A stretch of DNA of 64,000 nt from contig JBIQHD010000005.1 of the NCBI GenBank assembly GCA_044508835.1, positions 62,001 to 126,000 on the forward strand, written 5' to 3'. Shown here in pieces: positions 48,758 through 57,021 of this stretch. The translations under genes were made by a program, and so were the position numbers. The DNA comes from JAKFDI01 sp044508835. Lineage in GTDB: Bacteria > Pseudomonadota > Gammaproteobacteria > Burkholderiales > Burkholderiaceae_C. Below the pieces are notes generated by a model. That model searched no databases. It saw only the letters and a program-made list of their open reading frames with translations, and was not told the DNA's origin. Every line of letters starts with the position of its first letter. Position 1 is the stretch's first letter.

Positions 48758-49378
48758 ATGGACCATCCCGGCAACCTTTTCGTCGTCGCCGCCCCCAGCG
48801 GTGCCGGCAAGTCCAGCCTGGTGACGTCGCTGCTCGAGATCGACTCCCACCTCGTCGTCTCCATCTCGCACACCACCCGCGCGCCGCGCGGCCAGGAGCA
48901 GGACGGGCGCGAGTACCACTTCATCGACCAGGCGCGCTTTCGCGCCATGATCGACGCGGGCGACTTCATCGAGTGGGCCGAGGTGCACGGCAACCTCTAC
49001 GGCACCTCGCGCGCGGCCATCGAGCAGCGGCTGGCCGGCGGCCACGACATCGTGCTGGAGATCGACTGGCAGGGGGCGCTGCAGATCAAGAAGCTGTTTC
49101 CCTCGGCCGTGCTGGTGTTCATCCTTCCGCCGAGCTGGGACGAACTGGCCCAGCGCCTGACGCGCCGCGGCGAGGACCGGCCCGAGGTGATCGAGCAGCG
49201 GCTCGTCAATGCCCGCCACGAGGTGGCGCAGGCCCGGCACTTCGACTTCGTTATAATCAATGCCCTGTTCGAGACCGCCGTTTTCGACCTGAAAACCGTG
49301 GTCCACTCCCAGCGGCTCAAATATGCGGCCCAGCTTCGCGCGAAGCCCGCGGTCTTCAAGGCGCTGGGCTTGAGCTGA
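48758..49378 (+). CDS. gmk: Guanylate kinase
   Basis: A 206-residue enzyme phosphorylating GMP to GDP. The P-loop is APSGAGKSSL, the GMP-binding block is SHTTRAPRGQEQDGREYHF and the lid follows ERL-type RLTRRGEDRPE. It feeds the pathway that SpoT-type enzymes downstream use for (p)ppGpp. rpoZ follows 44 bases later. Confidence 0.96.
   Translation: MDHPGNLFVVAAPSGAGKSSLVTSLLEIDSHLVVSISHTTRAPRGQEQDGREYHFIDQARFRAMIDAGDFIEWAEVHGNLYGTSRAAIEQRLAGGHDIVLEIDWQGALQIKKLFPSAVLVFILPPSWDELAQRLTRRGEDRPEVIEQRLVNARHEVAQARHFDFVIINALFETAVFDLKTVVHSQRLKYAAQLRAKPAVFKALGLS
49252..49257 (+). promoter_or_regulatory. Perfect TATAAT inside the 3' part of gmk
   Basis: A consensus -10 hexamer lies in the codons for VIIN of gmk, about 165 bases before rpoZ. 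No -35 hexamer is seen at 17 bases. It might give rpoZ an extra promoter, or simply be codon choice. Confidence 0.2.
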
Positions 49379-49422
49379 ACCTGAGCTAAAAGCCACCCTC
49401 TTTCAGACCCGGAGCACGCCGC

Positions 49423-49626
49423 ATGGCCCGCATCACCGTCGAAGACTGCCTGCAGAAGATCCCCAACCGCTTCCAGCTCGTGCTCGCCGCCACCTACCGC
49501 GCCCGCATGCTGAGCCAGGGCCACGCCCCCAAGGTCGAGACCAAGAACAAGCCCGGCGTCACGGCGCTGCGCGAGATCGCGGCCGGTGAGATCGGCCTGG
49601 AGATGCTGCGCAAGGTCCCGGTCTGA
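49423..49626 (+). CDS. rpoZ: RNA polymerase omega subunit
   Basis: A 67-residue subunit that assists assembly of RNA polymerase and forms one of the ppGpp sites. The family pattern ARITVEDCLQKIPNRFQLVL, then AATYRARMLSQG and ALREIAAGEIG is complete. It lies between gmk and spoT, an arrangement joining GMP metabolism, ppGpp synthesis and its target. Confidence 0.96.
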   Translation: MARITVEDCLQKIPNRFQLVLAATYRARMLSQGHAPKVETKNKPGVTALREIAAGEIGLEMLRKVPV

Positions 49627-49652
49627 GGCGGCCCGCCCGCACCCCGCTTCCC

Positions 49653-49698
49653 AACGGCCCCTCGCGGGCCGTTGTCGCGTCCGGCCCTCGAAGGGCCG
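49653..49698 (+). terminator. Double hairpin after rpoZ
   Basis: First stem AACGGCCC/GGGCCGTT (49653-49660, 49666-49673, loop CTCGC), second stem CGGCCCT/AGGGCCG (49682-49688, 49692-49698) followed by CTTTCGTT. T-runs are poor, so termination is probably partial, and spoT may be partly read from upstream. Confidence 0.55.
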
Positions 49699-49750
49699 CT
49701 TTCGTTCGTGGGCAGCGCGGCACGCCCTGCGGGCGACCGCGGATCGCGGT

Positions 49751-49756
49751 TAAATT
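49751..49756 (+). promoter_or_regulatory. Candidate -10 for a leaderless spoT transcript
   Basis: TAAATT lies six bases before the ATG at 49763 in a locally AT-rich spot. No ribosome-binding site separates them, so transcription could begin at the start codon. Confidence 0.3.
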
Positions 49757-49762
49757 GGCACC

Positions 49763-52048
49763 ATGCCGCCACGTTCGTCAGGTGCCGTGAAGGAGCCGTC
49801 CGCGACCCGCGCCTCGCGCGCCGCGCCGGCCGCGCGCGAGCCGGCGCCGGCCACCGACGCCGCCGCGGCCTCGTTCGCCGCGCTCACGCACAAGCTGGAC
49901 TACCTCGACGCCGCCGACGCCAAGCGCGTGCGCGAGGCCTACCGCTTCGCCGACGAGGCGCACCTCGGCCAGTTCCGCGCGAGCGGCGAGCCCTACATCA
50001 CCCACCCCATCGCGGTGGCCGGCCTGTGCGCCGACTGGAAGCTCGACGCCCAGGCCATCATGGCCGCGCTGATGCACGACGCGATGGAGGACTGCGGCGT
50101 CACCAAGGTCGAGCTGATCGAGAAATTCGGCGCGCCGACGGCCGACCTGGTCGACGGGCTCACCAAGCTGGACAAGCTGCAGTTCTCGACCCGCGAGGAA
50201 TCGCAGGCCGAATCCTTCCGCAAGATGCTGCTGGCGATGGCGCGCGACGTGCGCGTCATCCTCGTCAAGCTCGCCGACCGGCTGCACAACATGCGCACGA
50301 TGAACGCGGTGGCCGAGGAGAAGCGCCACCGCATCGCGCGCGAGACGCTCGACATCTACGCCCCCATCGCCCACCGGCTGGGGCTGAACCAGACCTACCG
50401 CGAGCTGCAGGAGCTGTCGTTCGAGTACCTCAAGCCGTGGCGGCAGGCCGCGCTGTCCAAGGCGGTCAAGCGCGCGCGCGGCTACCGGCGCGACATCGTC
50501 GACCGCGTGCAGAAAGACGTGGAGAAGGCCTTCGACCAGGCCAAGCTGCCCGTGCAGGTGTTCGGCCGCGAGAAGACGCTGTTCTCCATCTACAGCAAGA
50601 TGCGCGAGAAGCACCTGAGCTTCGCGCAGGTGAGCGACGTGTTCGGCTTCCGCATCGTCGTCTCGACGCTGCCGGAGTGCTACCTCGCGCTCGGCGTGCT
50701 GCACCAGCTCTACAAGCCAATGCCGGGGCGCTTCAAGGACTACATCGCCATCCCCAAGGCCAACGGCTACCAGTCGCTGCACACCACGCTGGTCAGCCCG
50801 CTGGGCACGGCCGTGGAGTTCCAGATCCGCACCGAGCAGATGCACACGGTGGCCGAGAAGGGCATTGCCGCGCACTGGATGTACAAGAACGGCAAGGGCG
50901 CCGGCCCGGCCCACGCGCAGGAGGCGCAGCGGCTGGGCGCGATGTGGCTGCAGTCGCTGGTGGACATCCAGGACGAGACGCGCGACGCCAACGAGTTCCT
51001 GGAGCACGTCAAGATCGACCTGTTCCCGGACGCCGTCTACCTGTTCACGCCGAAGTCGAAGATCCTCGCGCTGCCGCGCGGCGCGACGCCGGTGGACTTC
51101 GCCTACGCCATCCACTCCGACGTGGGCGACCATTGCGTGGCCGCCAAGGTCAACGGCGAGCCGGTGGCGCTGCGCACCGAACTGCGCAGCGGCGACGTGG
51201 TCGAGATCGTCAGCGCCCCGGGCGCGAAGCCCAACCCGGCGTGGCTCAACTTCGTGCGCACCGGGCGGGCGCGCTCGAAGATCCGCCACTACCTGAAGAC
51301 GATGGAGCAGGAGGAGTCGCAGGAACTCGGCTCCAAGATGCTCGCCCAGGCGCTGCGCGCCGAGGGCCTGGCGATGCCGGGCGACGACACGCCCGAGTCG
51401 GCCGTGTGGCAGCAGCTCATCCGCTGGAGCGGCAACCGCAGCCGCGAGGAGCTGCTCACCGACATCGGCCTGGGCCGCAAGATCGCCACCATCGTGGCCA
51501 AGCGCCTGGCGCGCCTGCTGTACGAGAGCGGCATGCGGCCCGACGCCGTCACCCTCACGCTGGGCCGCTTCGCGAGCGACGACGCGGTGCCGGCGCAGAA
51601 CCTGGTGGTGATCGACGGCAGCGAAGGCGCCTCGGTGCGGCTGGCGCCCTGCTGCCGGCCGATTCCCGGCGACGCGATCGTGGGCTACCTCGGCCGCGGC
51701 GAGGGGCTGGTGATCCACACCGGCGACTGCGGCGTGGGCAAGCGCCTGTACGAGCGCGACAGCGAGCGCTGGATGGCGGTGGAATGGGCCGAGCAGCCCA
51801 CCCGCGCCTTCGAGACCGGGGTGGCGCTGCTGCTGCGCAACGGCAAGGGCGTGCTCGCGGCGGTGGCCACCGCCGTGGCCTCGGCCGAGGCCGACGTGAC
51901 GCACATCGACATGGGCGACCAGCACGGCGCCGAGAGCACCGAGCTCAAGATCGTCGTCAGCGTGCGCGACCGGCTGCACCTGGCCGAGGTGATGCGCACG
52001 CTCAAGCGCTCGCCGGCGGTGCTGCGCGTGGGGCGGATCAAGCCCTAG
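49763..52048 (+). CDS. spoT: Bifunctional (p)ppGpp synthetase/hydrolase (RelA/SpoT family)
   Basis: A 761-residue Rel protein. The HD hydrolase keeps the HDAMEDC metal motif near residue 110; the synthetase domain has GREKTLFSIYSKM, SDVFGFRIVV and YIAIPKANGYQSLHT; then TGS (LFTPKSKILALPRGATPVDFAYAIH), a zinc-finger-like CCRPIPGDAIVGY block and a C-terminal ACT domain. An intact HD motif places it with SpoT rather than the synthetase-only RelA. The first 30 residues are an Ala/Pro-rich extension. Order gmk-rpoZ-spoT as in E. coli. Confidence 0.94.
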   Translation: MPPRSSGAVKEPSATRASRAAPAAREPAPATDAAAASFAALTHKLDYLDAADAKRVREAYRFADEAHLGQFRASGEPYITHPIAVAGLCADWKLDAQAIMAALMHDAMEDCGVTKVELIEKFGAPTADLVDGLTKLDKLQFSTREESQAESFRKMLLAMARDVRVILVKLADRLHNMRTMNAVAEEKRHRIARETLDIYAPIAHRLGLNQTYRELQELSFEYLKPWRQAALSKAVKRARGYRRDIVDRVQKDVEKAFDQAKLPVQVFGREKTLFSIYSKMREKHLSFAQVSDVFGFRIVVSTLPECYLALGVLHQLYKPMPGRFKDYIAIPKANGYQSLHTTLVSPLGTAVEFQIRTEQMHTVAEKGIAAHWMYKNGKGAGPAHAQEAQRLGAMWLQSLVDIQDETRDANEFLEHVKIDLFPDAVYLFTPKSKILALPRGATPVDFAYAIHSDVGDHCVAAKVNGEPVALRTELRSGDVVEIVSAPGAKPNPAWLNFVRTGRARSKIRHYLKTMEQEESQELGSKMLAQALRAEGLAMPGDDTPESAVWQQLIRWSGNRSREELLTDIGLGRKIATIVAKRLARLLYESGMRPDAVTLTLGRFASDDAVPAQNLVVIDGSEGASVRLAPCCRPIPGDAIVGYLGRGEGLVIHTGDCGVGKRLYERDSERWMAVEWAEQPTRAFETGVALLLRNGKGVLAAVATAVASAEADVTHIDMGDQHGAESTELKIVVSVRDRLHLAEVMRTLKRSPAVLRVGRIKP

Positions 52049-52061
52049 TTGGACCACCCCC

Positions 52062-52132
52062 GGAGCGGCCCGCGGCCGCTCCTCCTCAAGGAGGCAACAC
52101 CAGCGGACCGGCAAAGCCGGATCCGCGGTGTT
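52062..52132. repeat. Cluster of three hairpins between convergent spoT and greB
   Basis: Stem 1 GGAGCGGCC/GGCCGCTCC (52062-52070, 52074-52082); stem 2 CCTCC/GGAGG (52081-52094); stem 3 from AACACC (52096) to GGTGTT (52132), about 16 pairs with two small bulges around an AAA loop. The set resembles intergenic repeat units that I recall from Rubrivivax/Leptothrix-type genomes. It probably also stops transcription from both sides. Confidence 0.55.
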
Positions 52133-52143
52133 CGCTTGGGAAC

Positions 52144-52710
52144 TCACCCGAGATTCGGCTTCGGGTAGTCGACCTGCAGCACCTCGATCCGCTCCACGCC
52201 CAGCGGCGTGACCAGCGGCACCTCGTCGCCCACCTTCGCCTTCAGCAGCGCCCGCGCGATGGGCGCGATCCAGCTCACCTCGCCGCGGCCGCTGTCGGCC
52301 TCGTCGATGCCCTTGATGGTGACGGTGCGCTCGTCGCCGGCCTCGTTGGCGTAGGTGACGGTGGCGCCGAAGAACACCTGCTCGCCGCCGTGGTGGGCCG
52401 AGGGGTCGACGACTTCGGCGATGTCCAGCCGCTTGGTCAGGAAGCGGATGCGGCGGTCGATCTCGCGCAGGCGCTTCTTGCCGTAGAGGTAGTCGCCGTT
52501 CTCGGAGCGGTCGCCGTTCTTGGCGGCCCACGACACCACGTCGACGATCTTCGGGCGCTCGACGTCGAGCAGGTCCATCAGTTCGGCGCGCAGCCGCGCG
52601 TAGCCGGCCGGCGTGACGTAGTTCTTGCCGCCCGGCGGCAAGGGCGGCAGCGCGGCGACGCCGTCATCGTCGTCATCGCCATCGCTTTCCCGGGTGAAGG
52701 CCTTGTTCAT
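52144..52710 (-). CDS. greB: Transcription elongation factor GreB
   Basis: A 188-residue factor that rescues backtracked RNA polymerase. After an acidic N-terminal extension (ESDGDDDDDGVAA) the coiled-coil domain has TPAGYARLRAELMDLL and DRSENGDYLYGKKRLREIDRR with the catalytic acidic tip; the C-terminal domain has the EVSWIAPIARALLKAKVGDEV block. The tip and length pattern favour GreB over GreA. It is convergent with spoT. Confidence 0.93.
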   Translation of the reverse strand: MNKAFTRESDGDDDDDGVAALPPLPPGGKNYVTPAGYARLRAELMDLLDVERPKIVDVVSWAAKNGDRSENGDYLYGKKRLREIDRRIRFLTKRLDIAEVVDPSAHHGGEQVFFGATVTYANEAGDERTVTIKGIDEADSGRGEVSWIAPIARALLKAKVGDEVPLVTPLGVERIEVLQVDYPKPNLG

Positions 52711-52779
52711 CGGACCCGAGGATAAGCGTCCGCGAAGACCCGCTATCGTGCGGGCCGGATCCACCACGGGGAGGGCGGC

Positions 52780-53190
52780 ATGGTGTCGGGAAGCTGTCTG
52801 TGCGGCGGCGTGCGTTTTCGCATCGAGGGCGGGCTCGCGCCCACCCAGGTGTGCCATTGCGGCCAGTGCCGCAAGGCGTAGGGCACGCCGTTCGCGACCA
52901 ACCTGCCCGTCGCGCGCGACCGTTTCCACCTGGACGACGGCGAGGCCCTGCTGCGCGGCTACGAATCCTCGCCCGGCAAGCGGCGGGTGTTCTGCGGGCG
53001 CTGCGGCTCGCCGGTCTTCAGCGAACGCGACACGCTGCCCGGCGTGCTGCGCCTGCGCGCCGGGCTGCTCGACGCGCCGCTGGACACGCGCCCCGCCTGG
53101 CACTTCCACACCGGCTCGAAATGCAACTGGTGGCCGATCGACGACGGCCTGCCGCAGTACGAGGCGGGCGCCGTCGAGCCGGCCGGATGA
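52780..53190 (+). pseudogene. GFA (glutathione-dependent formaldehyde-activating) family gene interrupted by an amber codon
   Basis: The frame from ATG 52780 encodes a complete GFA/CENP-V-like protein of about 136 residues except for TAG at 52879-52881, codon 34. Zinc ligands occur on both sides: CLCGGVRF and CHCGQCRK before, FCGRCGSPVF after. In relatives the position after QCRKA is often Gln, so a single C-to-T change (CAG to TAG) explains the stop. The rest of the frame is undamaged. It may be a recent pseudogene, a strain polymorphism, a sequencing error or a read-through gene. Confidence 0.8.
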
Positions 53191-53193
53191 GGC

Positions 53194-54717
53194 TCAGCCG
53201 AAGCGCCCCTGCAGGAACCACCTCGCGCCGTCGCCCGCCGAGACCGGCGGCAGCCGGCGCCGGTAGACCCACACCAGCGCGCCATCGCCCGCCTGGGCGA
53301 TGAAGTAGTCGCGCTCGACGAGCCCCGCGTCCCACCAGCCGGATTCGATGCGTTCCGGCCCGCTCAGCAGCTGCAGCGCCTGCCCGTGGAGCAGCGGCCT
53401 TCCCTCGCGTTCGGCCAGGGGCTCGGCCTCAGGCAGGAGCCACACCGGGCGCGGCGGCATCGCCATGCGCGGCCCGGGCGCGGCCGGCGGCGGCTCCCCG
53501 GCGCGGCACTGCGCGGTCTGGCGCTCGGGGCGGTGGTCGTCGAGGCAGACGAGGCGCCGCACCTGCCCGCTGCCCAGGCGCGCCTGCAGCCGCTCGACCA
53601 GCCGCGCCAGGCCTTCGCGCTCGCTGCGCGGCGTGGGAAACAGCTCGGCATTGGGCGGCGGCCGGCGCGCCACGTCGGCGCAGTGCAGGAAGAGCTCGAG
53701 CGTCGGCGCGGCGAGCTGCAGCTGCGCCAGCCGCTCGCGCAGCAGCACCTGCAGATGCGTCGGGTCGTTCGACGGCTCGGCCAGGGCGACCTCGAGCAGG
53801 GTGTCGGCGGGCGTGCGCGCATCGTGCCGGTGGCGCGCCTCGTGCTGCATGCGCAGGGTGAAGCGCCGCACCTGCGCATGCTGCGCCGACGCCCAGGCCA
53901 CCAGCCGCGCCAGCAGCACCGAGGCGCCGTGCAGCAGCTGCTCGGCGGTGTCGGCGCGGGCGAAGAGCTCGAGCCGGCTGTCGAACACCTCGGGCAGCGC
54001 CAGCCAGGCGCGCGGATCGGGGCGCTCGCCGAGCGCGCGGTCGAGCTCGTCGAGCAGCGCGGCGCCGAAGCGGCGCGCCACCCCGTCGCGCGGCAGCGCC
54101 AGCAGGTCGCCGCAGGTGCCCAGCCCCATCGCCTGCAGCGCCGGCCGGTGCGGCAGCGCCGCGCCGGGCAGCCAGGACGGCGCCTGGGCGATGGCCTCGC
54201 GCAGCGCCGCCGGGTCGGCCGCATGGCGCGTCGTGCCGGGCGGTGGCTGCTCCATGCGCGCCAGCAGCGCCGCACCCTGCGCCGTGGGCGCACTGGCGTA
54301 CACGCAGCAGTGGCCGAGCGGCGCGAGCGCGGCGCGCAGCCGCTGCATCAGCCGGCGCGGCCCGCCGAAGCAGCGCAGCGTGGACTGCACCTCCAGCAGC
54401 ACGGTGTGGAAGGCCGCCACGCCGATGTCCAGCGTGACCGCGGGCGTGAACGCCAGCGCCGCATGGGCCACGCCCCGCAGCGCGTCCAGGTCGCGCTGCG
54501 CATCGGCCTGGCCGAGCAGGAGCCGCGGCGCGAGCGCCAGCGCCGTGGCGCGCTTCAGCCCGGGCTGCACGCCCAGCGCCTGCGCCGCCGCGTTGGCCGC
54601 GGCCACGTGGTGCTCGTCGATCAGCGCGACCGGCGTGCCGTCCGCCGCCTCGCCGCCGCAGCCGGCAATGAACGATTCGAGCGACAGCAGCGGCAGGTGC
54701 ACCGCGATCCAGCGCAT
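53194..54717 (-). CDS. imuB: Y-family DNA polymerase-like protein ImuB
   Basis: A 507-residue protein of the DinB/UmuC superfamily, ImuB branch. The N-terminus RWIAVHLPLLSLESF lacks the catalytic acidic pair of active Y polymerases (no DxD-type motif at the start), as expected for ImuB, which acts as a scaffold between the clamp and DnaE2. RRFTLRMQHEARHRHDART and the C-terminal WWDAGLVERDYFIAQ block are usual. It starts 17 bases after imuA. No dnaE2 follows. Confidence 0.9.
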   Translation of the reverse strand: MRWIAVHLPLLSLESFIAGCGGEAADGTPVALIDEHHVAAANAAAQALGVQPGLKRATALALAPRLLLGQADAQRDLDALRGVAHAALAFTPAVTLDIGVAAFHTVLLEVQSTLRCFGGPRRLMQRLRAALAPLGHCCVYASAPTAQGAALLARMEQPPPGTTRHAADPAALREAIAQAPSWLPGAALPHRPALQAMGLGTCGDLLALPRDGVARRFGAALLDELDRALGERPDPRAWLALPEVFDSRLELFARADTAEQLLHGASVLLARLVAWASAQHAQVRRFTLRMQHEARHRHDARTPADTLLEVALAEPSNDPTHLQVLLRERLAQLQLAAPTLELFLHCADVARRPPPNAELFPTPRSEREGLARLVERLQARLGSGQVRRLVCLDDHRPERQTAQCRAGEPPPAAPGPRMAMPPRPVWLLPEAEPLAEREGRPLLHGQALQLLSGPERIESGWWDAGLVERDYFIAQAGDGALVWVYRRRLPPVSAGDGARWFLQGRFG

Positions 54718-54734
54718 GGCGGGCGCCTCGGCCT

Positions 54735-55526
54735 TCAGGGCGCGAAGTTGACGAAGGTGGCCGGATGCAGCGCGTCCTGCGGCAGCGGCTCTCCGGCGCG
54801 GGCGCGCGCCGCGTCGGACAGCACCGGCGGCAGCTCGAGCCGCAGCGGCGCCTCGAGCGGCGGGCCGCGGCGCTTGAGGATCGCCAGCGAGAGCCGGTCG
54901 GCCCCGCCCGGGCGCAGCGCCAGCCGCAGCGGCGCGGCGGTGGGCCGCTGCCGCGCGGCCAGCTCGCGCATCACGAAGGCCGGGCCGTCGTGCGCGTGTG
55001 CGGCCATCTGCAGCCGGCGCAGCCGCTCGGCGCGCAGCCGCGGCGGCAGCCAGGCCACCACCGCGCCGACGTGGCCGCTGCGCAGCGCCTGCTCCAGCGC
55101 CCAGAGGCTGTCGGCGCCGGGGATGACGCGGCTGCGGGTGTCGACGACCAGCAGCTGGTCGATGTCGAGCCCGAGCTGCCGCAGGCCCCAGGCCGACAGC
55201 GGCGCCGGCGGATCGAACAGCATCACCAGCCGCCCGGCCTGCTGCTGCGCGGCCAGGCAGGCGCTCAGCAGGCGGATCTCGCCGATGCCGGCGTGCGGCA
55301 GCAGCAGCTCGGTCAGCGCGCGCCGCGGGAAGCCGCGGCCGGGCAGCTGCGCATCGAGCGCGGCAAAGCCGCTCGGGGCCACCGGGTCGCGGCTGCGCCC
55401 GATCTGGTGGCCGAGCCACAGCGCCGGGTGCAGCGCCTCGGGCGCCGGCAGCGGGCGGCGCGGCGGCACGCGCGCCTGCAGCGCAGGCGGGGCACCGGGC
55501 GGGGCGACGACGAGGGAGGAGGTCAT
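54735..55526 (-). CDS. imuA: Translesion synthesis-associated protein ImuA
   Basis: A 263-residue RecA/SulA-like protein. LWLGHQIGRS, GFAALDAQLPGRGFPRRALTELLLP and the DSLWALEQALRSGHVGAVVAWLP block are typical of ImuA. The Walker A of RecA is degenerate. It works with ImuB and DnaE2 in damage-induced mutagenesis. A perfect LexA-type box, CTGT-N8-ACAG, lies 16 bases before the start codon. Confidence 0.9.
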   Translation of the reverse strand: MTSSLVVAPPGAPPALQARVPPRRPLPAPEALHPALWLGHQIGRSRDPVAPSGFAALDAQLPGRGFPRRALTELLLPHAGIGEIRLLSACLAAQQQAGRLVMLFDPPAPLSAWGLRQLGLDIDQLLVVDTRSRVIPGADSLWALEQALRSGHVGAVVAWLPPRLRAERLRRLQMAAHAHDGPAFVMRELAARQRPTAAPLRLALRPGGADRLSLAILKRRGPPLEAPLRLELPPVLSDAARARAGEPLPQDALHPATFVNFAP

Positions 55527-55542
55527 GAGCGGCGATCGAAGA

Positions 55543-55558
55543 CTGTTCTTTTATACAG
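55543..55558. promoter_or_regulatory. LexA (SOS) box of imuA-imuB
   Basis: CTGT-TCTTTTAT-ACAG, a perfect match to CTGT-N8-ACAG, extended by A and T on either side. On the minus strand the spacer contains TATAAA, a likely -10, so LexA would cover the promoter directly. Confidence 0.85.
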
Positions 55559-55611
55559 TATCTTGCAAGCCCCGCCATCTCCGCAGGCACGGGCTGCCAC
55601 CTGCCAACTAT

Positions 55612-55628
55612 TTGCTTTTGTCAAGCAA
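55612..55628. promoter_or_regulatory. MarR-type operator of the MarR-GNAT gene
   Basis: TTGCTT-TTGTC-AAGCAA, a perfect 6-5-6 inverted repeat in the AT-rich gap 40 bases before the start of the MarR-GNAT gene. The shape and sequence are like known MarR sites (TTGCTT...AAGCAA), so autoregulation is likely. Confidence 0.6.
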
Positions 55629-55668
55629 TTGACCGACGATCCGGCTCTCGCCCGCGCGACTGCTCTCC

Positions 55669-56637
55669 ATGGCCACCACCACCCTTGCCCAGCGCGCCGA
55701 ACAGGTCCGCCGCTTCAACCGCTTCTATACGCGCCGCATCGGCGTGCTGCACGAACACCTGCTCGACAGCGAGTTCTCGCTGGCCGAATCGCGCGTGCTG
55801 TGGGAACTGGCCCACGCCCCGTCCGACCGCCCCGGCCCCACCGCCACCGAGCTGGCGCAGGCGCTGGCGCTCGACCCGGGCTACCTGAGCCGGCTGCTGC
55901 GCGGGCTGAAGGCCCGCGGCCTGATCGACGGCACGCGCTCGCCGCACGACGGCCGCCAGACGCACCTCTCGCTCTCCGCCGCCGGCCGGCAGGCGTTCGC
56001 GCCGCTGGACAGCCGCTCGCAGGCGCAGACCGCCGAACTGCTCGCCGCCCTCGGCGGCGCACAGCAGCGGCAGCTGCTGCAGGCCTTCGACACCATCACG
56101 CGGCTGCTCGGCCCGCAGGCCGCACGGCCTTCCGAGGCCGTCTCGCTGCGCCATCACCGCGCGGGCGACCTCGGCTGGCTGATCGAGCGCCACGGCGCGC
56201 TGTATGCGCAGGAATACGGCTGGGACCTGCACTTCGAGGCGCTGGTGGCGCGCATCGCCGCCGATTTCATCGAGCGCTTCGACCCGGCGCGCGAGGCCTG
56301 CTGGGTCGCCGAGCACGCGGGCGCGCGGGCCGGCTGCGTGATGCTGGTGCAGTCGCGCGACGAGAGCACGCAGCAGCCGCTTCCGGGCGTGGCGCAACTG
56401 CGCCTGCTGCTGGTCGAGCCCGACGCGCGGGGGCTGGGCATCGGCGCGCGGCTGATCGACCAGTGCACGGGCTTCGCCCGCAGCGCCGGCTACACCCGCA
56501 TCCGCCTGTGGACGAACAGCGTGCTCACCGCCGCACGACATCTCTACGAACGCGCGGGCTACCGGCTGGTGGCGAGCGAGCCGCACCACAGCTTCGGCCA
56601 CGACCTGGTCGGCGAAATCTGGGAGCTCGAGCTTTGA
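55669..56637 (+). CDS. MarR regulator / GNAT acetyltransferase fusion
   Basis: A 322-residue two-domain protein. Residues 1-150 are a MarR winged helix (ATELAQALALDPGYLSRLLRG, then the wing TRSPHDGRQTHLSLSAAGR). Residues about 160-322 are a GNAT domain with the acetyl-CoA loop in EPDARGLGIGARL and LYERAGYRLV. Fusions like this are common in proteobacteria; ligand and acetylation substrate are unknown. An inverted-repeat operator precedes it. The stop overlaps the ychJ TTG start. Confidence 0.92.
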   Translation: MATTTLAQRAEQVRRFNRFYTRRIGVLHEHLLDSEFSLAESRVLWELAHAPSDRPGPTATELAQALALDPGYLSRLLRGLKARGLIDGTRSPHDGRQTHLSLSAAGRQAFAPLDSRSQAQTAELLAALGGAQQRQLLQAFDTITRLLGPQAARPSEAVSLRHHRAGDLGWLIERHGALYAQEYGWDLHFEALVARIAADFIERFDPAREACWVAEHAGARAGCVMLVQSRDESTQQPLPGVAQLRLLLVEPDARGLGIGARLIDQCTGFARSAGYTRIRLWTNSVLTAARHLYERAGYRLVASEPHHSFGHDLVGEIWELEL

Positions 56638-57008
56638 CGACGCCCTGCCCCTGCAGCAAGACACCATATGCCGATTGCTGCGGCCGCTACCACGCCGGGC
56701 CGCTGCACCTGCAGGCACCCACTGCCGAGGCGCTGATGCGTTCGCGCTACAGCGCCTTCGTGCGGGGAGATGCGGACTACCTGCTCGCCACCTGGCACCC
56801 GGGCACGCGGCCAGCGGCGATCGAGGCCGATCCGCCGGGGCTGAAGTGGCTGGGCCTCGACGTGCGCCGCCACGAGGTGCAGGACGCCGATCACGCGACG
56901 GTGGAGTTCGTCGCCCGCAGCAAGCTGGGCGGGCGCGCCCACCGGCTGCACGAGACCAGCCGCTTCGTGCGCGAGGACGGGCGCTGGTTCTACGTGGACG
57001 GCCGCTGA
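56634..57008 (+). CDS. ychJ: YchJ family protein (UPF0225)
   Basis: A 124-residue protein with an N-terminal zinc-binding SEC-C-like motif (PCPCSKTPYADCCGRYH) and an NTF2-like body (LMRSRYSAFVRGDADYLL, the GRWFYVDG end). A TTG at 56634 is the start that overlaps the preceding stop (TTGA) and keeps the usual PCPC beginning; no ATG lies before the motif. Function unknown. Confidence 0.88.
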   Translation: MTTPCPCSKTPYADCCGRYHAGPLHLQAPTAEALMRSRYSAFVRGDADYLLATWHPGTRPAAIEADPPGLKWLGLDVRRHEVQDADHATVEFVARSKLGGRAHRLHETSRFVREDGRWFYVDGR

Positions 57009-57021
57009 ACCGCGCGCCCGC

